37,077 bases of DNA from Faucicola sp041855445. Lineage in GTDB: Bacteria; Pseudomonadota; Gammaproteobacteria; Pseudomonadales; Moraxellaceae. The stretch covers positions 1 through 37,077 of the forward strand of contig JBHAEG010000001.1 in the NCBI GenBank assembly GCA_041855445.1. Direction: 5' to 3'. The notes beneath the pieces were generated by a model. That model worked only from the letters and a program-made list of their open reading frames with translations. It did no database searches and was not told where the DNA came from. Positions 17,252 through 26,370 of this stretch are shown here, piece by piece. The number at the start of each line of letters is the position of its first letter. The stretch's first letter is position 1. Position numbers and translations under genes: made by a program.

Positions 17252-17830
17252 ATGCGTGGTGTCAATAAAGTTATTATCGTTGGTACATTAGGTGCTGACC
17301 CAGAAGTAAAAAGCTTTTCAAATGGGGGTAGTATCACAACGATTTCTGTTGCAACTTCAGAACAATGGATTGATAAACAAACAGGCCAACAACGGGAGCA
17401 GACAGAATGGCATCGTATTGCCTTATATAATCGTTTAGGCGAAATTGCTGGACAGTATTTGCGTAAAGGACGACAAGTCTATATTGAAGGTAGTTTACGT
17501 ACCCGCAAATATCAAGACCAAACAGGTCAAGAGCGGTATATTACAGAAATTCGAGCGGATAATATGCAAATGTTAGGTGGTGCTATGGCAGGCACGTTTC
17601 CACCACCAATCGTTAGCGGAATGCCCCCAAATGTAGATACTGTAGATAATGGTATGAACCAATATCCAAATCAGTCATTTATACAGCCACAATCACAAAA
17701 CATTCAACAAAATCAATTTATGAACACTATGCCACAATCACAATCGATGGCTTCTCCAACTTCACCAACGCAAATACCATCACCCATGATGCCTCAGGTG
17801 GGAAAAACTGACAAGGATATTCCATTTTAA
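17252..17830 (+). CDS. ssb: Single-stranded DNA-binding protein
   Basis: Protects single-stranded DNA in replication, repair and recombination. The OB-fold domain covers residues 1-110 (MRGVNKVIIVGTLGADPEVK; TEWHRIALYNRLGEIAGQYLRKG; YIEGSLRTRKYQ). A disordered Gln/Pro/Met/Ser-rich linker follows (115-180). The protein ends in DKDIPF, the acidic tip that recruits partner proteins. Length, 192 residues, is normal. AAGGATACATT precedes the ATG. It has its own promoter with an operator-like palindrome. Confidence 0.98.
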   Translation: MRGVNKVIIVGTLGADPEVKSFSNGGSITTISVATSEQWIDKQTGQQREQTEWHRIALYNRLGEIAGQYLRKGRQVYIEGSLRTRKYQDQTGQERYITEIRADNMQMLGGAMAGTFPPPIVSGMPPNVDTVDNGMNQYPNQSFIQPQSQNIQQNQFMNTMPQSQSMASPTSPTQIPSPMMPQVGKTDKDIPF

Positions 17831-17917
17831 GATTGTTGCGATATTTTAGTGAGTCACAGTCCCTTTTACTTTTAGTATTAGGGATAATTTAAATAAAAAA
17901 TGCTATAAGGAATACTA

Positions 17918-18409
17918 ATGACAGCCCAAGCAACCAACGGCTATACATTTAATCACACCATGTTACGCATCAAAAATCCTGCAATTTCTTTAAAATTTTA
18001 TCAAGAAATTTTAGGAATGACTTTATTACATACCATTCGTTTTCCAGATGCACAATTTGATTTATATTTTTTAGCAAAACTTACAGAAGAAGAACTACAA
18101 AATTTACCAACTGACCCAAAAAAACGGGCGGAATTTACATTTAGTCAGCGAGGTATTTTAGAATTAACGCATAATTATGGTACAGAAAATGACCCTGAAT
18201 TCACCTATCATCATGGCAACAGTGAGCCAAGAGGTTTTGGGCATATTTGTTTTAGTGTACCGAATTTAGAGCAGGCGGTAGCTTGGTTTGACAAAAATCA
18301 GGTAACTTTTCAAAAACGCCCTGAGCAAGGTTCAATGAAACATATCGCATTTATTAAAGACCCTGATGGTTATTGGATTGAAATTGTTCAAGCTAATCTG
18401 ATGGCATAA
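17918..18409 (+). CDS. gloA: Lactoylglutathione lyase (glyoxalase I), long zinc-type form
   Basis: Converts the hemithioacetal of methylglyoxal and glutathione to S-lactoylglutathione, detoxifying methylglyoxal. The 163-residue sequence follows the longer class found in Pseudomonas and eukaryotes (FNHTMLRIK, GILELTHNYG, GFGHICF, DPDGYWIEIV) rather than the 135-residue E. coli enzyme. The four metal ligands by alignment are His13, Glu82, His109 and Glu155. In the human enzyme the first is Gln33, so His here is a substitution also common in bacterial forms. AAGGA lies 6-7 bases before the ATG. It converges on hisC with a shared terminator. Confidence 0.93.
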   Translation: MTAQATNGYTFNHTMLRIKNPAISLKFYQEILGMTLLHTIRFPDAQFDLYFLAKLTEEELQNLPTDPKKRAEFTFSQRGILELTHNYGTENDPEFTYHHGNSEPRGFGHICFSVPNLEQAVAWFDKNQVTFQKRPEQGSMKHIAFIKDPDGYWIEIVQANLMA

Positions 18410-18429
18410 ATATTAATTAGTTATTTAAT

Positions 18430-18473
18430 AAAAAATTGATAGTGAATTTATAAAAAACCACTATCAATTTTTT
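18430..18473. terminator. Bidirectional terminator between gloA and hisC
   Basis: A 15-bp perfect inverted repeat, AAAAAATTGATAGTG (18430-18444) and CACTATCAATTTTTT (18459-18473), encloses a 14-base loop. Runs of A and T at the ends give a U tract in either direction, so it serves both convergent genes. Confidence 0.9.
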
Positions 18474-18480
18474 ATTTAAT

Positions 18481-19593
18481 TTAAATAATATCCTCTAATT
18501 GATTTAATACTTCTAATAATCTAGCATTTTGTTCTTCTGTGCCGATGGTAATGCGTAAAAATTCATGAATTCTGGGTTTATTAAAATAACGAACAATCAC
18601 GCCTTGTTCACGTAATGATTGGGCAATTTGTTCAGCATTGCCTTTGGGTGGACGGGCAAAGACAAAATTTGCTTGTGATGGCAATACCTCAAAACCTAAA
18701 CATTGTAGTCCTGAAACTAATTCATTGCGTAATAAAATAATTTTTTGACAGTTTTCTTGAAAATAAGCGTTATCTTGTAAACTTGCAATCGCTCCAACTT
18801 GAGCCAAACAATCTAGCGGATAACTGTTAAAACTATTTTTATAACGATTTAATGCTTCGATTAGTGACTCATTGGCAAATGCCATGCCTACCCGTAAACC
18901 TGCCAATGAACGAGATTTAGAAAATGTTTGTACAACAATTAAATTATCATAACGATTAATTAAACTGACTGCTGATGAATTTTCAGGGGCAAAATCAATA
19001 TAAGCTTCATCAATCACGACCACTGCGTTACTATGTTCTTTTACCACTTGTTCAATGTCATTTAATGATAATAACATACCTGTTGGGGCATTGGGATTGG
19101 CAAAGATAATGCCTCCACAAGGACGGCGATAGTCATTGACATCAATGCTAAAGTCTGATTTTAATGGAATTTTTACTAAATCAACACCGAAAGTATCGGC
19201 ATAGACAGGGTAAAAACTATAACCAATATCAGGGGTCAATAAAGGACGGTCTTTGATAAAAAAACAAGCAAAAACATGAGCTAATACTTCATCAGAGCCA
19301 TTGCCAACAAAAACTTGATTAGGTTGTAAGTGATAAGTTTCTGCTAATGCCTCACGCAGGCTATCTGATTCTGGGGCAGGGTAGAGTTTTAGGCTATGGG
19401 CTTGATTGCTCAAAATTTGGGCAATGGCTCGAACGACATTTGGAGATGGTGGAAAAGGATTTTCATTGGTGTTTAGCTTACATAGTTTATCGTGTTTTGG
19501 CTGTTCTCCTGGTACATATGGTGTTAAATGGCGAACGTGGTTGCTCCATAAACGGTTGTCGATTTTATTGGCAGTTGTTGCGTCTTGTGTCAT
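18481..19593 (-). CDS. hisC: Histidinol-phosphate aminotransferase
   Basis: PLP enzyme of histidine biosynthesis that aminates imidazole acetol phosphate to histidinol phosphate. Fold-type I aminotransferase features: LNTNENPFPPSP near residue 40, the cofactor phosphate loop GNGSDE (97-102), FANPNAPTG near 165-173, Asp in VVIDEAYIDF, and the Schiff-base Lys226 in TFSKSRSLAGLR. It ends with the RITIGTEEQN segment of HisC. 370 residues, full length. The start is ATG 19593, 6 bases after AGGA. It is separate from any other his gene in the window. Confidence 0.95.
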   Translation of the reverse strand: MTQDATTANKIDNRLWSNHVRHLTPYVPGEQPKHDKLCKLNTNENPFPPSPNVVRAIAQILSNQAHSLKLYPAPESDSLREALAETYHLQPNQVFVGNGSDEVLAHVFACFFIKDRPLLTPDIGYSFYPVYADTFGVDLVKIPLKSDFSIDVNDYRRPCGGIIFANPNAPTGMLLSLNDIEQVVKEHSNAVVVIDEAYIDFAPENSSAVSLINRYDNLIVVQTFSKSRSLAGLRVGMAFANESLIEALNRYKNSFNSYPLDCLAQVGAIASLQDNAYFQENCQKIILLRNELVSGLQCLGFEVLPSQANFVFARPPKGNAEQIAQSLREQGVIVRYFNKPRIHEFLRITIGTEEQNARLLEVLNQLEDII

Positions 19594-19652
19594 AACCAAT
19601 CCTGTTTACCCAAAAAATAAATATTACAACGATTACATTAAGAAAAATTGAA

Positions 19653-19681
19653 TTGACATACTAGCATAATCTAGCGATATT
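19653..19681 (+). promoter_or_regulatory. Promoter of the CynX/NimT-type MFS gene
   Basis: TTGACA (19653-19658), 17 bases, GATATT (19676-19681). The spacer holds CTAG, 6 bases, CTAG, a small two-fold symmetric element that could be a regulator site. It lies in the divergent gap with hisC. Confidence 0.6.
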
Positions 19682-19719
19682 TAAATATTTTTTTGATTGT
19701 AATTTTTTAAGTTTTTTAG

Positions 19720-20940
19720 ATGATGAAATCTTCTGTTAATTTTACTACAAATTCATTCAAGTTAATGATTTGGGTGGCGATTGCGTCAATTTTATTGGGT
19801 ATTAATATGCGTTCGCCAATTATTGGTTTTGGTGCGGTTGCTCATTTGGTGCAAGTTGATTTGTCGTTATCAACTAAGGTTATTGGCATGATTGGTACTA
19901 TTCCAATGATTGCTTTTGCCTTGAGTTCTTTTATTGCTCCAAAAGTTTCTCGTAAATTTGGTTTAGAAAATACGTTGATTTTTGCTTCGGCATTATTGAC
20001 TGTTGGGATTTTTGGGAGAGTTTGGCAAAAAGATTTTGGATTTTTATTGATGGGTACGGTTTTTTTATCAGTGGCAATTTCTTTTGGTAATGTACTAGTG
20101 CCTGCGGTTATTAAAAAATATACACCCCATAAAATTGGATTAGTCATGGGATTGTATTCAATGACATTGTCGGTGATGGCTGGGGTGTCAGCAGGTCTTA
20201 CCATGCAGTTAGTTGCTTATAAAGATTGGCAGTTTGCATTAGGAATATGGGGTTGGGTGTCAATATTGGCAGTTGGGGCGTGGCTGATTGTTAAGTTACT
20301 AGTTAAAAATTTTGACAATAATTTTGATAAAAATTTAAATAAACATTCGATAAACTTACAACATTTACCTGTTTGGAAAATACCATTAGCATGGTGGATT
20401 AGTGGTTTTATGGGTTTACAATCATTGTTGTATTATACATTGGCCAGTTTTTTACCGTCATTATTGATTGATAAGGGGTTAAGTGAGTCACAAACGGGAT
20501 TGGTGGGTATGTATTTTCAGTTTATGGCATTTCCATCAATTTTGTTATTATCTCGTTGGGTGTCAGCTGGTTGGAATTTACGCTTTTTAGCGATGTTGGC
20601 AAGTGTTAGTAATGTTATTGGGGTGATTGGTTTTGGTTTTTTGTCATTACAGTGGGTTTGGTTATGGGCGATTTTTTCGGGGTTTGGTTGTGGGATAATT
20701 TTTACTTTATGCTTGATGTTATTTACTTTAAAAACTCATGACAGTGGGCAGGCAGGCGAGCTGTCGGGCATGGCTCAAAGTGTGGGTTATGGTATTGCGA
20801 TTTTAGGACCACTTTTAACAGGTTGGTTAAAAGATTTGTCGGGAGGGTGGCAATTGCCAATCATGGTGTTAGTGTTGTTAATGTTATTTAAATGTGTTTG
20901 TAGTTGGTTTGCCACGCAGGACAAACCGTTACATTCATGA
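19720..20940 (+). CDS. MFS transporter, CynX/NimT type
   Basis: The 406-residue protein has about 12 hydrophobic segments. The early RSPIIGFGAVAHLVQVDLSLS after helix 1 and the large hydrophilic middle loop around residues 190-215 (NFDNNFDKNLNKHS) resemble the cyanate-transporter-like group (CynX, 2-nitroimidazole exporter NimT). The true substrate of most members is unknown. No Shine-Dalgarno is obvious before the tandem ATG codons 19720 and 19723. The gene ends one base from the end of the convergent ABC importer operon, whose family also includes cyanate transporters; a common nitrogen-related role is inferred only. Confidence 0.83.
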   Translation: MMKSSVNFTTNSFKLMIWVAIASILLGINMRSPIIGFGAVAHLVQVDLSLSTKVIGMIGTIPMIAFALSSFIAPKVSRKFGLENTLIFASALLTVGIFGRVWQKDFGFLLMGTVFLSVAISFGNVLVPAVIKKYTPHKIGLVMGLYSMTLSVMAGVSAGLTMQLVAYKDWQFALGIWGWVSILAVGAWLIVKLLVKNFDNNFDKNLNKHSINLQHLPVWKIPLAWWISGFMGLQSLLYYTLASFLPSLLIDKGLSESQTGLVGMYFQFMAFPSILLLSRWVSAGWNLRFLAMLASVSNVIGVIGFGFLSLQWVWLWAIFSGFGCGIIFTLCLMLFTLKTHDSGQAGELSGMAQSVGYGIAILGPLLTGWLKDLSGGWQLPIMVLVLLMLFKCVCSWFATQDKPLHS

Positions 20941-20941
20941 A

Positions 20942-21796
20942 CTATAACATATCCCACATTTCGTGACTTAAATTTACAACTTTTGGCTGACTTGGACGAT
21001 AAGGGCTAGCTTGTAGCTCTTTGGAACGGTGTACTAGAAAATCTAATAAATGGTTACGAATGCGATAATATTGTGGGTGATGGTGCATATCATCACGATG
21101 GCGAGGTTTTGGAATACTATTTTCTACGATTTCTGCTAAAAATGCTTTTGGTCCGTTACTCATTAAAAAAATACGGTCAGCTAATAAAATTGCCTCATCA
21201 ATATCATGAGTAATCATAAAAACAGTTTGTTGAGTTTGCTCAACAATATTCACCAATTCATCTTGAATGACACCACGAGTCAAAGCATCTAATGCCCCAA
21301 AGGGTTCGTCCATTAGTAGCATTTTCGGCTGATTGGCAAATGCTCTGGCAATGCCAACACGTTGTTTCATACCGCCTGATAGTTCTGCTGGTTTTTTATG
21401 TTTTACACCTGCCAGCCCAACCATACTCAGATAATATTCAATTTGTTGTTCTAATTCAGTGGCGGAAATATTTGGGGTTTTGGCTTTAATGGCAAAGGCA
21501 ATATTTTGTCCGACTGTCAGCCATGGCAATAAGGCATGACCTTGAAATACAACGCCTCTATCCAGACTTGGGCGATTAATTACTTGCCCTTGCATTAAAA
21601 TTTCGCCAGCTGAAGCCGTATCCAATCCAGCCAAAGCATTTAAAATGGTCGATTTACCACAACCAGAGTGACCAATTAAACAGATAAATTCATTTTTATA
21701 AATGTTAAAATTAACATTTTCAAAGACATTATCACCGTCACCATAACGTTTGGCTAAGTTTTTTACTTCAATTAGGGACGTTTTATTATTCAACAT
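20942..21796 (-). CDS. ABC importer ATPase, nitrate/sulfonate/taurine (NrtD/CmpD) family
   Basis: The 284-residue ATP-binding subunit has Walker A GHSGCGKST (42-50), signature LSGGMKQR, Walker B LLMDEPFGALD and the switch His in ITHDIDEA. The opening RYGDGDNVFENVNF and LAGLDTASAGEI are typical of the NrtD/SsuB/TauB group. The C-terminal tail (HHHPQYYRIRNHLLDFLVHR) is that of nitrate/bicarbonate/cyanate members. It is the last gene of the operon, overlaps the permease gene by 11 bases, and has AAGG before its ATG. Confidence 0.92.
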   Translation of the reverse strand: MLNNKTSLIEVKNLAKRYGDGDNVFENVNFNIYKNEFICLIGHSGCGKSTILNALAGLDTASAGEILMQGQVINRPSLDRGVVFQGHALLPWLTVGQNIAFAIKAKTPNISATELEQQIEYYLSMVGLAGVKHKKPAELSGGMKQRVGIARAFANQPKMLLMDEPFGALDALTRGVIQDELVNIVEQTQQTVFMITHDIDEAILLADRIFLMSNGPKAFLAEIVENSIPKPRHRDDMHHHPQYYRIRNHLLDFLVHRSKELQASPYRPSQPKVVNLSHEMWDML

Positions 21797-22676
21797 AACT
21801 TACCTTTTTTTGTAACAAGCCAAACAACATATCCAATATCATACCAACAATACCAATTAACAACACTGCAAATAGCACATTGACTAACGATAAATTATTC
21901 CATTGGTTCCATACAAAATAGCCAATCCCTGTACCGCCGACTAACATTTCAGCTGCAACAATCACCAGCCATGCAATCCCCATCGAAATTCGCATACCTG
22001 TTACAATGGTTGGAGCGGCAGCAGGGATAACGATTTTTAAAGCGGTTTGCATTAGCGTTAATTCAAGGGTCTTTGCAACATTTCGCCATTCTTTGCGTAC
22101 ATTTGCTACCCCAAACGCAGTATTAGTTAGCATTGGCCAAATCGAACAAATAAAAATAACAAAAATACTTGATGCATTTGAGTCTTTAATCGTATACAAG
22201 GCGATTGGCATCCACGCTAATGGCGAAATTGGTTTTAACAATTGTATAAATGGCATAGACGCATAATTTAGTGTGGCTGACATACCAATCATATAACCCA
22301 ATGGAATAGCAACCAACATCGCCAATAAAAAGCCAAGTAATACCCGTCCAATAGAATATCCTAACTGAATACCAATACCCTTATCATTCAAGCCTTTATC
22401 ATAAAATGGGTCAGAAATATGCCCCCATGCTCCACTGGCAAAATCGGCAGGACTTGGAAATTCACTTTTTTGGCTAGCGATTACTGCCCCTGCTGGCGTG
22501 CCTTCTGGAATATCACCCATTAACACACTATATTCAAGTTGCATTGGGTCTGTGGGTGCATGGACTTGTTTGGGTAAAGTTGCTAACTGCCAAACGCCTA
22601 ACATACTCACCACAACAAGCAAAGAAAGTAAGTAACCTTTTGTTTTACTAGATATTTTTTTAAACTGGTTAGTCAT
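21786..22676 (-). CDS. ABC importer permease, NrtB/CmpB family
   Basis: Inner-membrane subunit, 296 residues, six predicted helices. The EAA loop is represented by VRKEWRNVAKTLELTLMQTALKIVIPAAAPTIVTGMRIS near residues 190-230, which docks on the ATPase. The N-terminal periplasmic stretch between helices 1 and 2 (about residues 40-100, with QSKSEFPSPADFASGAWGHISDPFYDKG) is characteristic of the nitrate/bicarbonate permeases. It begins three bases after the stop of the binding-protein gene without a clear ribosome site, suggesting translational coupling. Confidence 0.92.
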   Translation of the reverse strand: MTNQFKKISSKTKGYLLSLLVVVSMLGVWQLATLPKQVHAPTDPMQLEYSVLMGDIPEGTPAGAVIASQKSEFPSPADFASGAWGHISDPFYDKGLNDKGIGIQLGYSIGRVLLGFLLAMLVAIPLGYMIGMSATLNYASMPFIQLLKPISPLAWMPIALYTIKDSNASSIFVIFICSIWPMLTNTAFGVANVRKEWRNVAKTLELTLMQTALKIVIPAAAPTIVTGMRISMGIAWLVIVAAEMLVGGTGIGYFVWNQWNNLSLVNVLFAVLLIGIVGMILDMLFGLLQKKVSYVE

Positions 22677-22679
22677 AAT

Positions 22680-24074
22680 TTATCGCTTAATCTTAAAAGA
22701 TTGTAGGTAAGCTTCTGGTTGATTTGGGTCAAATGATTTACCCATCACTTTAATGACAGGCGTTTTATCACTTACTTTATAACCCATTGCCTGCATTTGT
22801 TTTTTTGCATCAGTTAATAAAAACACCTGACGGGCAAGGTCTTGATAGTTAATATTTTCTTTTACATAGCCCCAACGTTTCATTTGCGTGAGCATCCAAA
22901 TTGCAAGGCTATCCCATGGTAGTGCATCAAATCCCATACGGTCAGGAACATCTTGCACCCGACCCACACCATCAGCAAATCGCCCTGTAATCGATTGGCG
23001 TAGCACTAATTCAGGTTGATTTAAATAATTAGCAGGTGATAACAACTTTGATAAATCTTTACGAATACTTGGCTGATTTGCCATGACATTGGCTTTTAAA
23101 ATCGCCCGATACATTGCTAAAAATGTTTGTGGATATTTATTAATAAATGTTTGTGATGTGCCAAATGAACAGCAGGGGTGTCCATTCCAAATATCCCGTG
23201 ACAAAGTATGAATATAACCTGCTTTATCCCATACCGCCCGTTGATTAAATGGTTCTGGACCAAAAAAACCATCGATGTTACCAGCCTTTAAATTTGCAAT
23301 CATATCAGGGGGCGTAGTTAGGCGTAATTTCACATCTTTATCAGGGTCAAGTCCATGCTCTGCCAAAAAATATCGTAACAAATAATTATGAATGGAATGT
23401 TCAAACGGAATAGCAAATGTAAAGCCTTTCCAATTTTTTGGGTCACGATTATTTTTATGTTTTAATGACATAACTAACGCTTGCCCATTAACGTTTTGAA
23501 TACATGCCACTTTCATATCTTGCTTTGCCGAGCCAGCTCCAAGACTAATTGCCAATGGCATTGGGGCTAAAAAATGGGTCGCATCAAGCTCATGGTTCAT
23601 CATTTGGTCACGCACCAACGCCCAACCTGCCCGCTTTAACAAATTGGCTTTTACGCCCTGTTCTTGATAATAACCAAGTGGGTCAGCCATAATTAATGGC
23701 GTTGCACACAAAATCGGAATAAAACCAATATTTACTTGTTTTTTTTCAGGATTTAATCTATCAAGTGCCGCCGCTTCTTGTAAACTTGCCAAAGGTAGCA
23801 CACTTGCAATCGCTGTCATTGCCGTTCCACTGCCCACCGCTTTTAAAAATGCACGGCGAGTTGGCTCATGCGGAAACAATGCCTTAACGACCGTTGCCTC
23901 AACAAAATCACGATTTGCCGTTTCTACGCCGTTATAACTGACATTTGTTGATAGGTTTTGTTGCCAAGCATAAGCCTCATCGCAAGCGGATTGGCTTTGA
24001 TGCTGACCACATCGGCACTGCCCTAAAGATTGATTTGCATCATACGGCTGAAAAATATTATTTGTATTTGGCAT
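22680..24074 (-). CDS. Tat-exported ABC importer substrate-binding protein, NrtA/CmpA family
   Basis: The 464-residue ligand-binding subunit belongs to the family that binds nitrate, bicarbonate or cyanate (IGFIPILCATPLIMADPLGYY; FLAPMPLAISLGAGS; DGFFGPEPFNQRAVWDKAGYIH). A twin-arginine motif, TRRAFLK, is at residues 72-78 with a hydrophobic stretch after it, so folded export by Tat is predicted. Unusually, about 70 residues precede the motif and contain CRCGQH...C (Cys20, Cys22, His25, Cys31). I believe related proteins carry a similar extension, but its role is unknown to me. No nitrate or nitrite reductase, carboxysome or cyanase gene lies nearby, so the substrate is open. No Shine-Dalgarno is visible. 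Confidence 0.9.
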   Translation of the reverse strand: MPNTNNIFQPYDANQSLGQCRCGQHQSQSACDEAYAWQQNLSTNVSYNGVETANRDFVEATVVKALFPHEPTRRAFLKAVGSGTAMTAIASVLPLASLQEAAALDRLNPEKKQVNIGFIPILCATPLIMADPLGYYQEQGVKANLLKRAGWALVRDQMMNHELDATHFLAPMPLAISLGAGSAKQDMKVACIQNVNGQALVMSLKHKNNRDPKNWKGFTFAIPFEHSIHNYLLRYFLAEHGLDPDKDVKLRLTTPPDMIANLKAGNIDGFFGPEPFNQRAVWDKAGYIHTLSRDIWNGHPCCSFGTSQTFINKYPQTFLAMYRAILKANVMANQPSIRKDLSKLLSPANYLNQPELVLRQSITGRFADGVGRVQDVPDRMGFDALPWDSLAIWMLTQMKRWGYVKENINYQDLARQVFLLTDAKKQMQAMGYKVSDKTPVIKVMGKSFDPNQPEAYLQSFKIKR

Positions 24075-24104
24075 AATAGACTAAAATAAAAAAACAAATA
24101 GCCG

Positions 24105-24132
24105 ATTATCATAATGGATTATTATGTTACAA
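24105..24132 (-). promoter_or_regulatory. Promoter of the ABC importer operon with palindromic operator
   Basis: On the minus strand TTGTAA (24132-24127), 16 bases, GATAAT (24110-24105). The spacer is occupied by an inverted repeat, CATAAT, 5 bases, ATTATG (24110-24126), a likely repressor or activator site. The rest of the gap, 24133-24367, shows no clear signal except GGAAA before the DUF4230 start. Confidence 0.55.
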
Positions 24133-24367
24133 TTTAATGCTAATTTATTATATTTTTATGCTTGAATGGAATATAAAACTGTGTAATATGCTTGCTTGAT
24201 TATTTAAACTTATATTACTCTCATCAATGATAAATGATTTGCGATGTAAGATAAACTTTATTTCTTGGTTGTTATTTTGTGATTTAACTTGAAAAAAAAA
24301 CAGAATAAAGTCATTATGAACGCGTAAATTTTTTAATTATCTATAGAAATTAGGAAATCGATAATCA

Positions 24368-25027
24368 ATGACCCAACCACGCCATGCACCACAAAATAAT
24401 AAAAAATCGTTTGGTTTTTTATTGAGTTCGTTTGCCCTAATCTTTGTCGTCCTGATTGCCAGTGCTGGTCTTGGCTTTTTGTATTTTAATTATCCTAAAC
24501 CTAAAAAATCTACTATAGAAGTTTTAAGTCGTGAGGGGGTGATTAGTAAAATTCAGTCGGTTAATCGTTTGCAAACAGTTGTTTATAATGTGGATACGGT
24601 CATTAATACCCAAAAAGAAGGCAATTGGTATGCTCTGTGGCAAGATGAACAAAAAGGTTTGTTTATTGCTCATGGGCGGGTTTTGGCAGGTGTCGATTTA
24701 AGTTTATTAAAACCTGAACATATTCATATTTCTGAAGATAAAAAACAAGTTGTCATTACATTACCGCCAGCCCAGATATTTGAAACATATTTGGATAATA
24801 TTGAAGTGTATGATTTACAAACGGGATTGTTTGGCATGTTAAACGCTGACCCGCATATTTTTCAGCAAGCCCAAGAGGCTGGTAAAAAACAGGTGCTAGA
24901 TACTGCCTGTCGTTCTAATATTTTGATGCTTGCTACTGACAATGCCCAAAAACAAGTTCAATCCTTATTTGCCCTTGCTCAAGTCACTGTGACGGTGAAT
25001 ACCTCTCCTTCAAGGCCCTGTTCCTAA
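24368..25027 (+). CDS. Membrane-anchored DUF4230 protein
   Basis: The 219-residue protein has one transmembrane helix near residues 17-42 (FLLSSFALIFVVLIASAGLGFLYF) after a short basic N-terminus, and a soluble domain outside the membrane. The domain features VISKIQSVNRLQTVVYNV, AHGRVLAGVDLSLL and VVITLPPAQIFETYLDN, which match the DUF4230 pattern as I know it. Function unknown. GGAAA is 9-12 bases before the ATG. It precedes the GTPase cassette by about 210 bases and is probably a separate unit. Confidence 0.8.
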   Translation: MTQPRHAPQNNKKSFGFLLSSFALIFVVLIASAGLGFLYFNYPKPKKSTIEVLSREGVISKIQSVNRLQTVVYNVDTVINTQKEGNWYALWQDEQKGLFIAHGRVLAGVDLSLLKPEHIHISEDKKQVVITLPPAQIFETYLDNIEVYDLQTGLFGMLNADPHIFQQAQEAGKKQVLDTACRSNILMLATDNAQKQVQSLFALAQVTVTVNTSPSRPCS

Positions 25028-25238
25028 GTTTTTTTCCAAAAATTTTTTATCGCAAATTTTAGCAAAAACACTATGCTAACTTGTAGATTTTTATAAAAAA
25101 ATGCAAAAATTAATCAAATAATCACGAATAATTAGTGATTTTTCTAGCTATATTCTATTGGCAATTACTGCTAAAATGTCATGAGACTATTTTTAATCCA
25201 GTCATGGTAACAAACACTTGAATAAAAGGATATTTGGT

Positions 25239-26354
25239 GTGAGTACAATACCCATCGATAGAGCAAAAAAAACCCTACATGTTGCATTAATTGGTATTAA
25301 CCCTGCTGACCAAGTGTTATTAAAGGGCTATTTACGGGTAGTTTTGCGTTTAGATGCAAATTTAGAATGGGTGTCGGCAAATCATCAATGGATTGATTTA
25401 TTATTGGTTGAACAACAATTACAACAATCTAAAAGTATTCAACGGCTCTTGGCAAATAAAGCAAATATTGCCACATTATTTGTGGGACGTGTCAGCAATA
25501 ATGACACAGGCTATCTTTATAATAATCAACTTTTATTGCCACTTAAAGAAACGGAGCAGTTAAAAACTTGGCTTTTTCAACATATCAGCATTTTAAAACC
25601 CCAATCCGTTGAAACAGTCAGCCAACCTGTGACAGCTACATCTAGCTTTTCATCACCAAATACTACAAAAATTGATAAAAATAATTTTAGCCAATTTGTT
25701 GCAATCATTCAGCGATTACAACAACGAGAAGATATTTTACTAAGTTTAAAACAAGGACAAATTACCCTTGCTCATTTACACCCACGCCGTCAGCGGATTT
25801 GGACAATTCAACCTAAAATCAATTTACAAAATGCAACTTGCCTTGAGCCATTACAAAATATGACTTTTGATATGCAAAGAGCGTCTGAAGATTTGGTTCA
25901 ATGGTTATGGCAACAATCGCAACAATTACCCAAAGCATTTTTAGACATTGTTAATCCAAATCAAAGTTATCAAATCACAAGCTGGGTGAAACCAAATCCA
26001 AATATTCGCCATGATTTATTAAAACTACAATGTGCATTAGAACAAAAGCCGGTTACCATCACAGATATTGTGCAACGTACAAAACTTACAGAACAACAAG
26101 TGTTACGTTTATTGTTTGGATTATTGGTTGCAGGCGTATTACAGCCTAGTATTTATCAAAATTTAACAGTTCATTTATTAACGACTGATACGAAACATCG
26201 ACCATTGTTTGATGATATGTCAATGACTATTCAAACTCAAACTTCAGTTCAGCCAATATCAGAAATTAATCCAGAAATGCCACCGCCTAAGCCTGCCAGT
26301 AATCATAGTAAATTAAGCTTTTTATCACGATTACGTCAAAAGTTAAATTTATAA
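25239..26354 (+). CDS. Conserved protein with C-terminal winged-helix-like segment, GTPase-cassette partner
   Basis: A 371-residue cytoplasmic protein that I cannot name. The start is GTG 25239, 8 bases after AAGGA; the in-frame TTG 25218 lies before that site. Residues 1-110 (LHVALIGINPADQVLLKGYLRVVLRL, then IDLLLVEQ and IATLFVG) alternate strands and helices like a degenerate receiver or Rossmann-like domain. A Ser/Thr-rich linker follows (about 125-150). Residues about 265-305 (KLQCALEQKPVTITDIVQRTKL, then VLRLLFGLLVAGVL) look like a winged helix-turn-helix, reminiscent of DUF742 in actinobacterial conservons. The tail is Pro/Ser-rich and basic. The GTPase gene follows 16 bases on, then the roadblock gene. 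Confidence 0.8.
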   Translation: MSTIPIDRAKKTLHVALIGINPADQVLLKGYLRVVLRLDANLEWVSANHQWIDLLLVEQQLQQSKSIQRLLANKANIATLFVGRVSNNDTGYLYNNQLLLPLKETEQLKTWLFQHISILKPQSVETVSQPVTATSSFSSPNTTKIDKNNFSQFVAIIQRLQQREDILLSLKQGQITLAHLHPRRQRIWTIQPKINLQNATCLEPLQNMTFDMQRASEDLVQWLWQQSQQLPKAFLDIVNPNQSYQITSWVKPNPNIRHDLLKLQCALEQKPVTITDIVQRTKLTEQQVLRLLFGLLVAGVLQPSIYQNLTVHLLTTDTKHRPLFDDMSMTIQTQTSVQPISEINPEMPPPKPASNHSKLSFLSRLRQKLNL

Positions 26355-26370
26355 TAAGGTTTTACCATTT

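Noticed and set aside
25120..25144. AATCAC...GTGATT followed by T residues as a terminator for the DUF4230 gene
   Set aside because: The stem is only 6 bp and AT-rich, about 95 bases after the stop; too weak to annotate.
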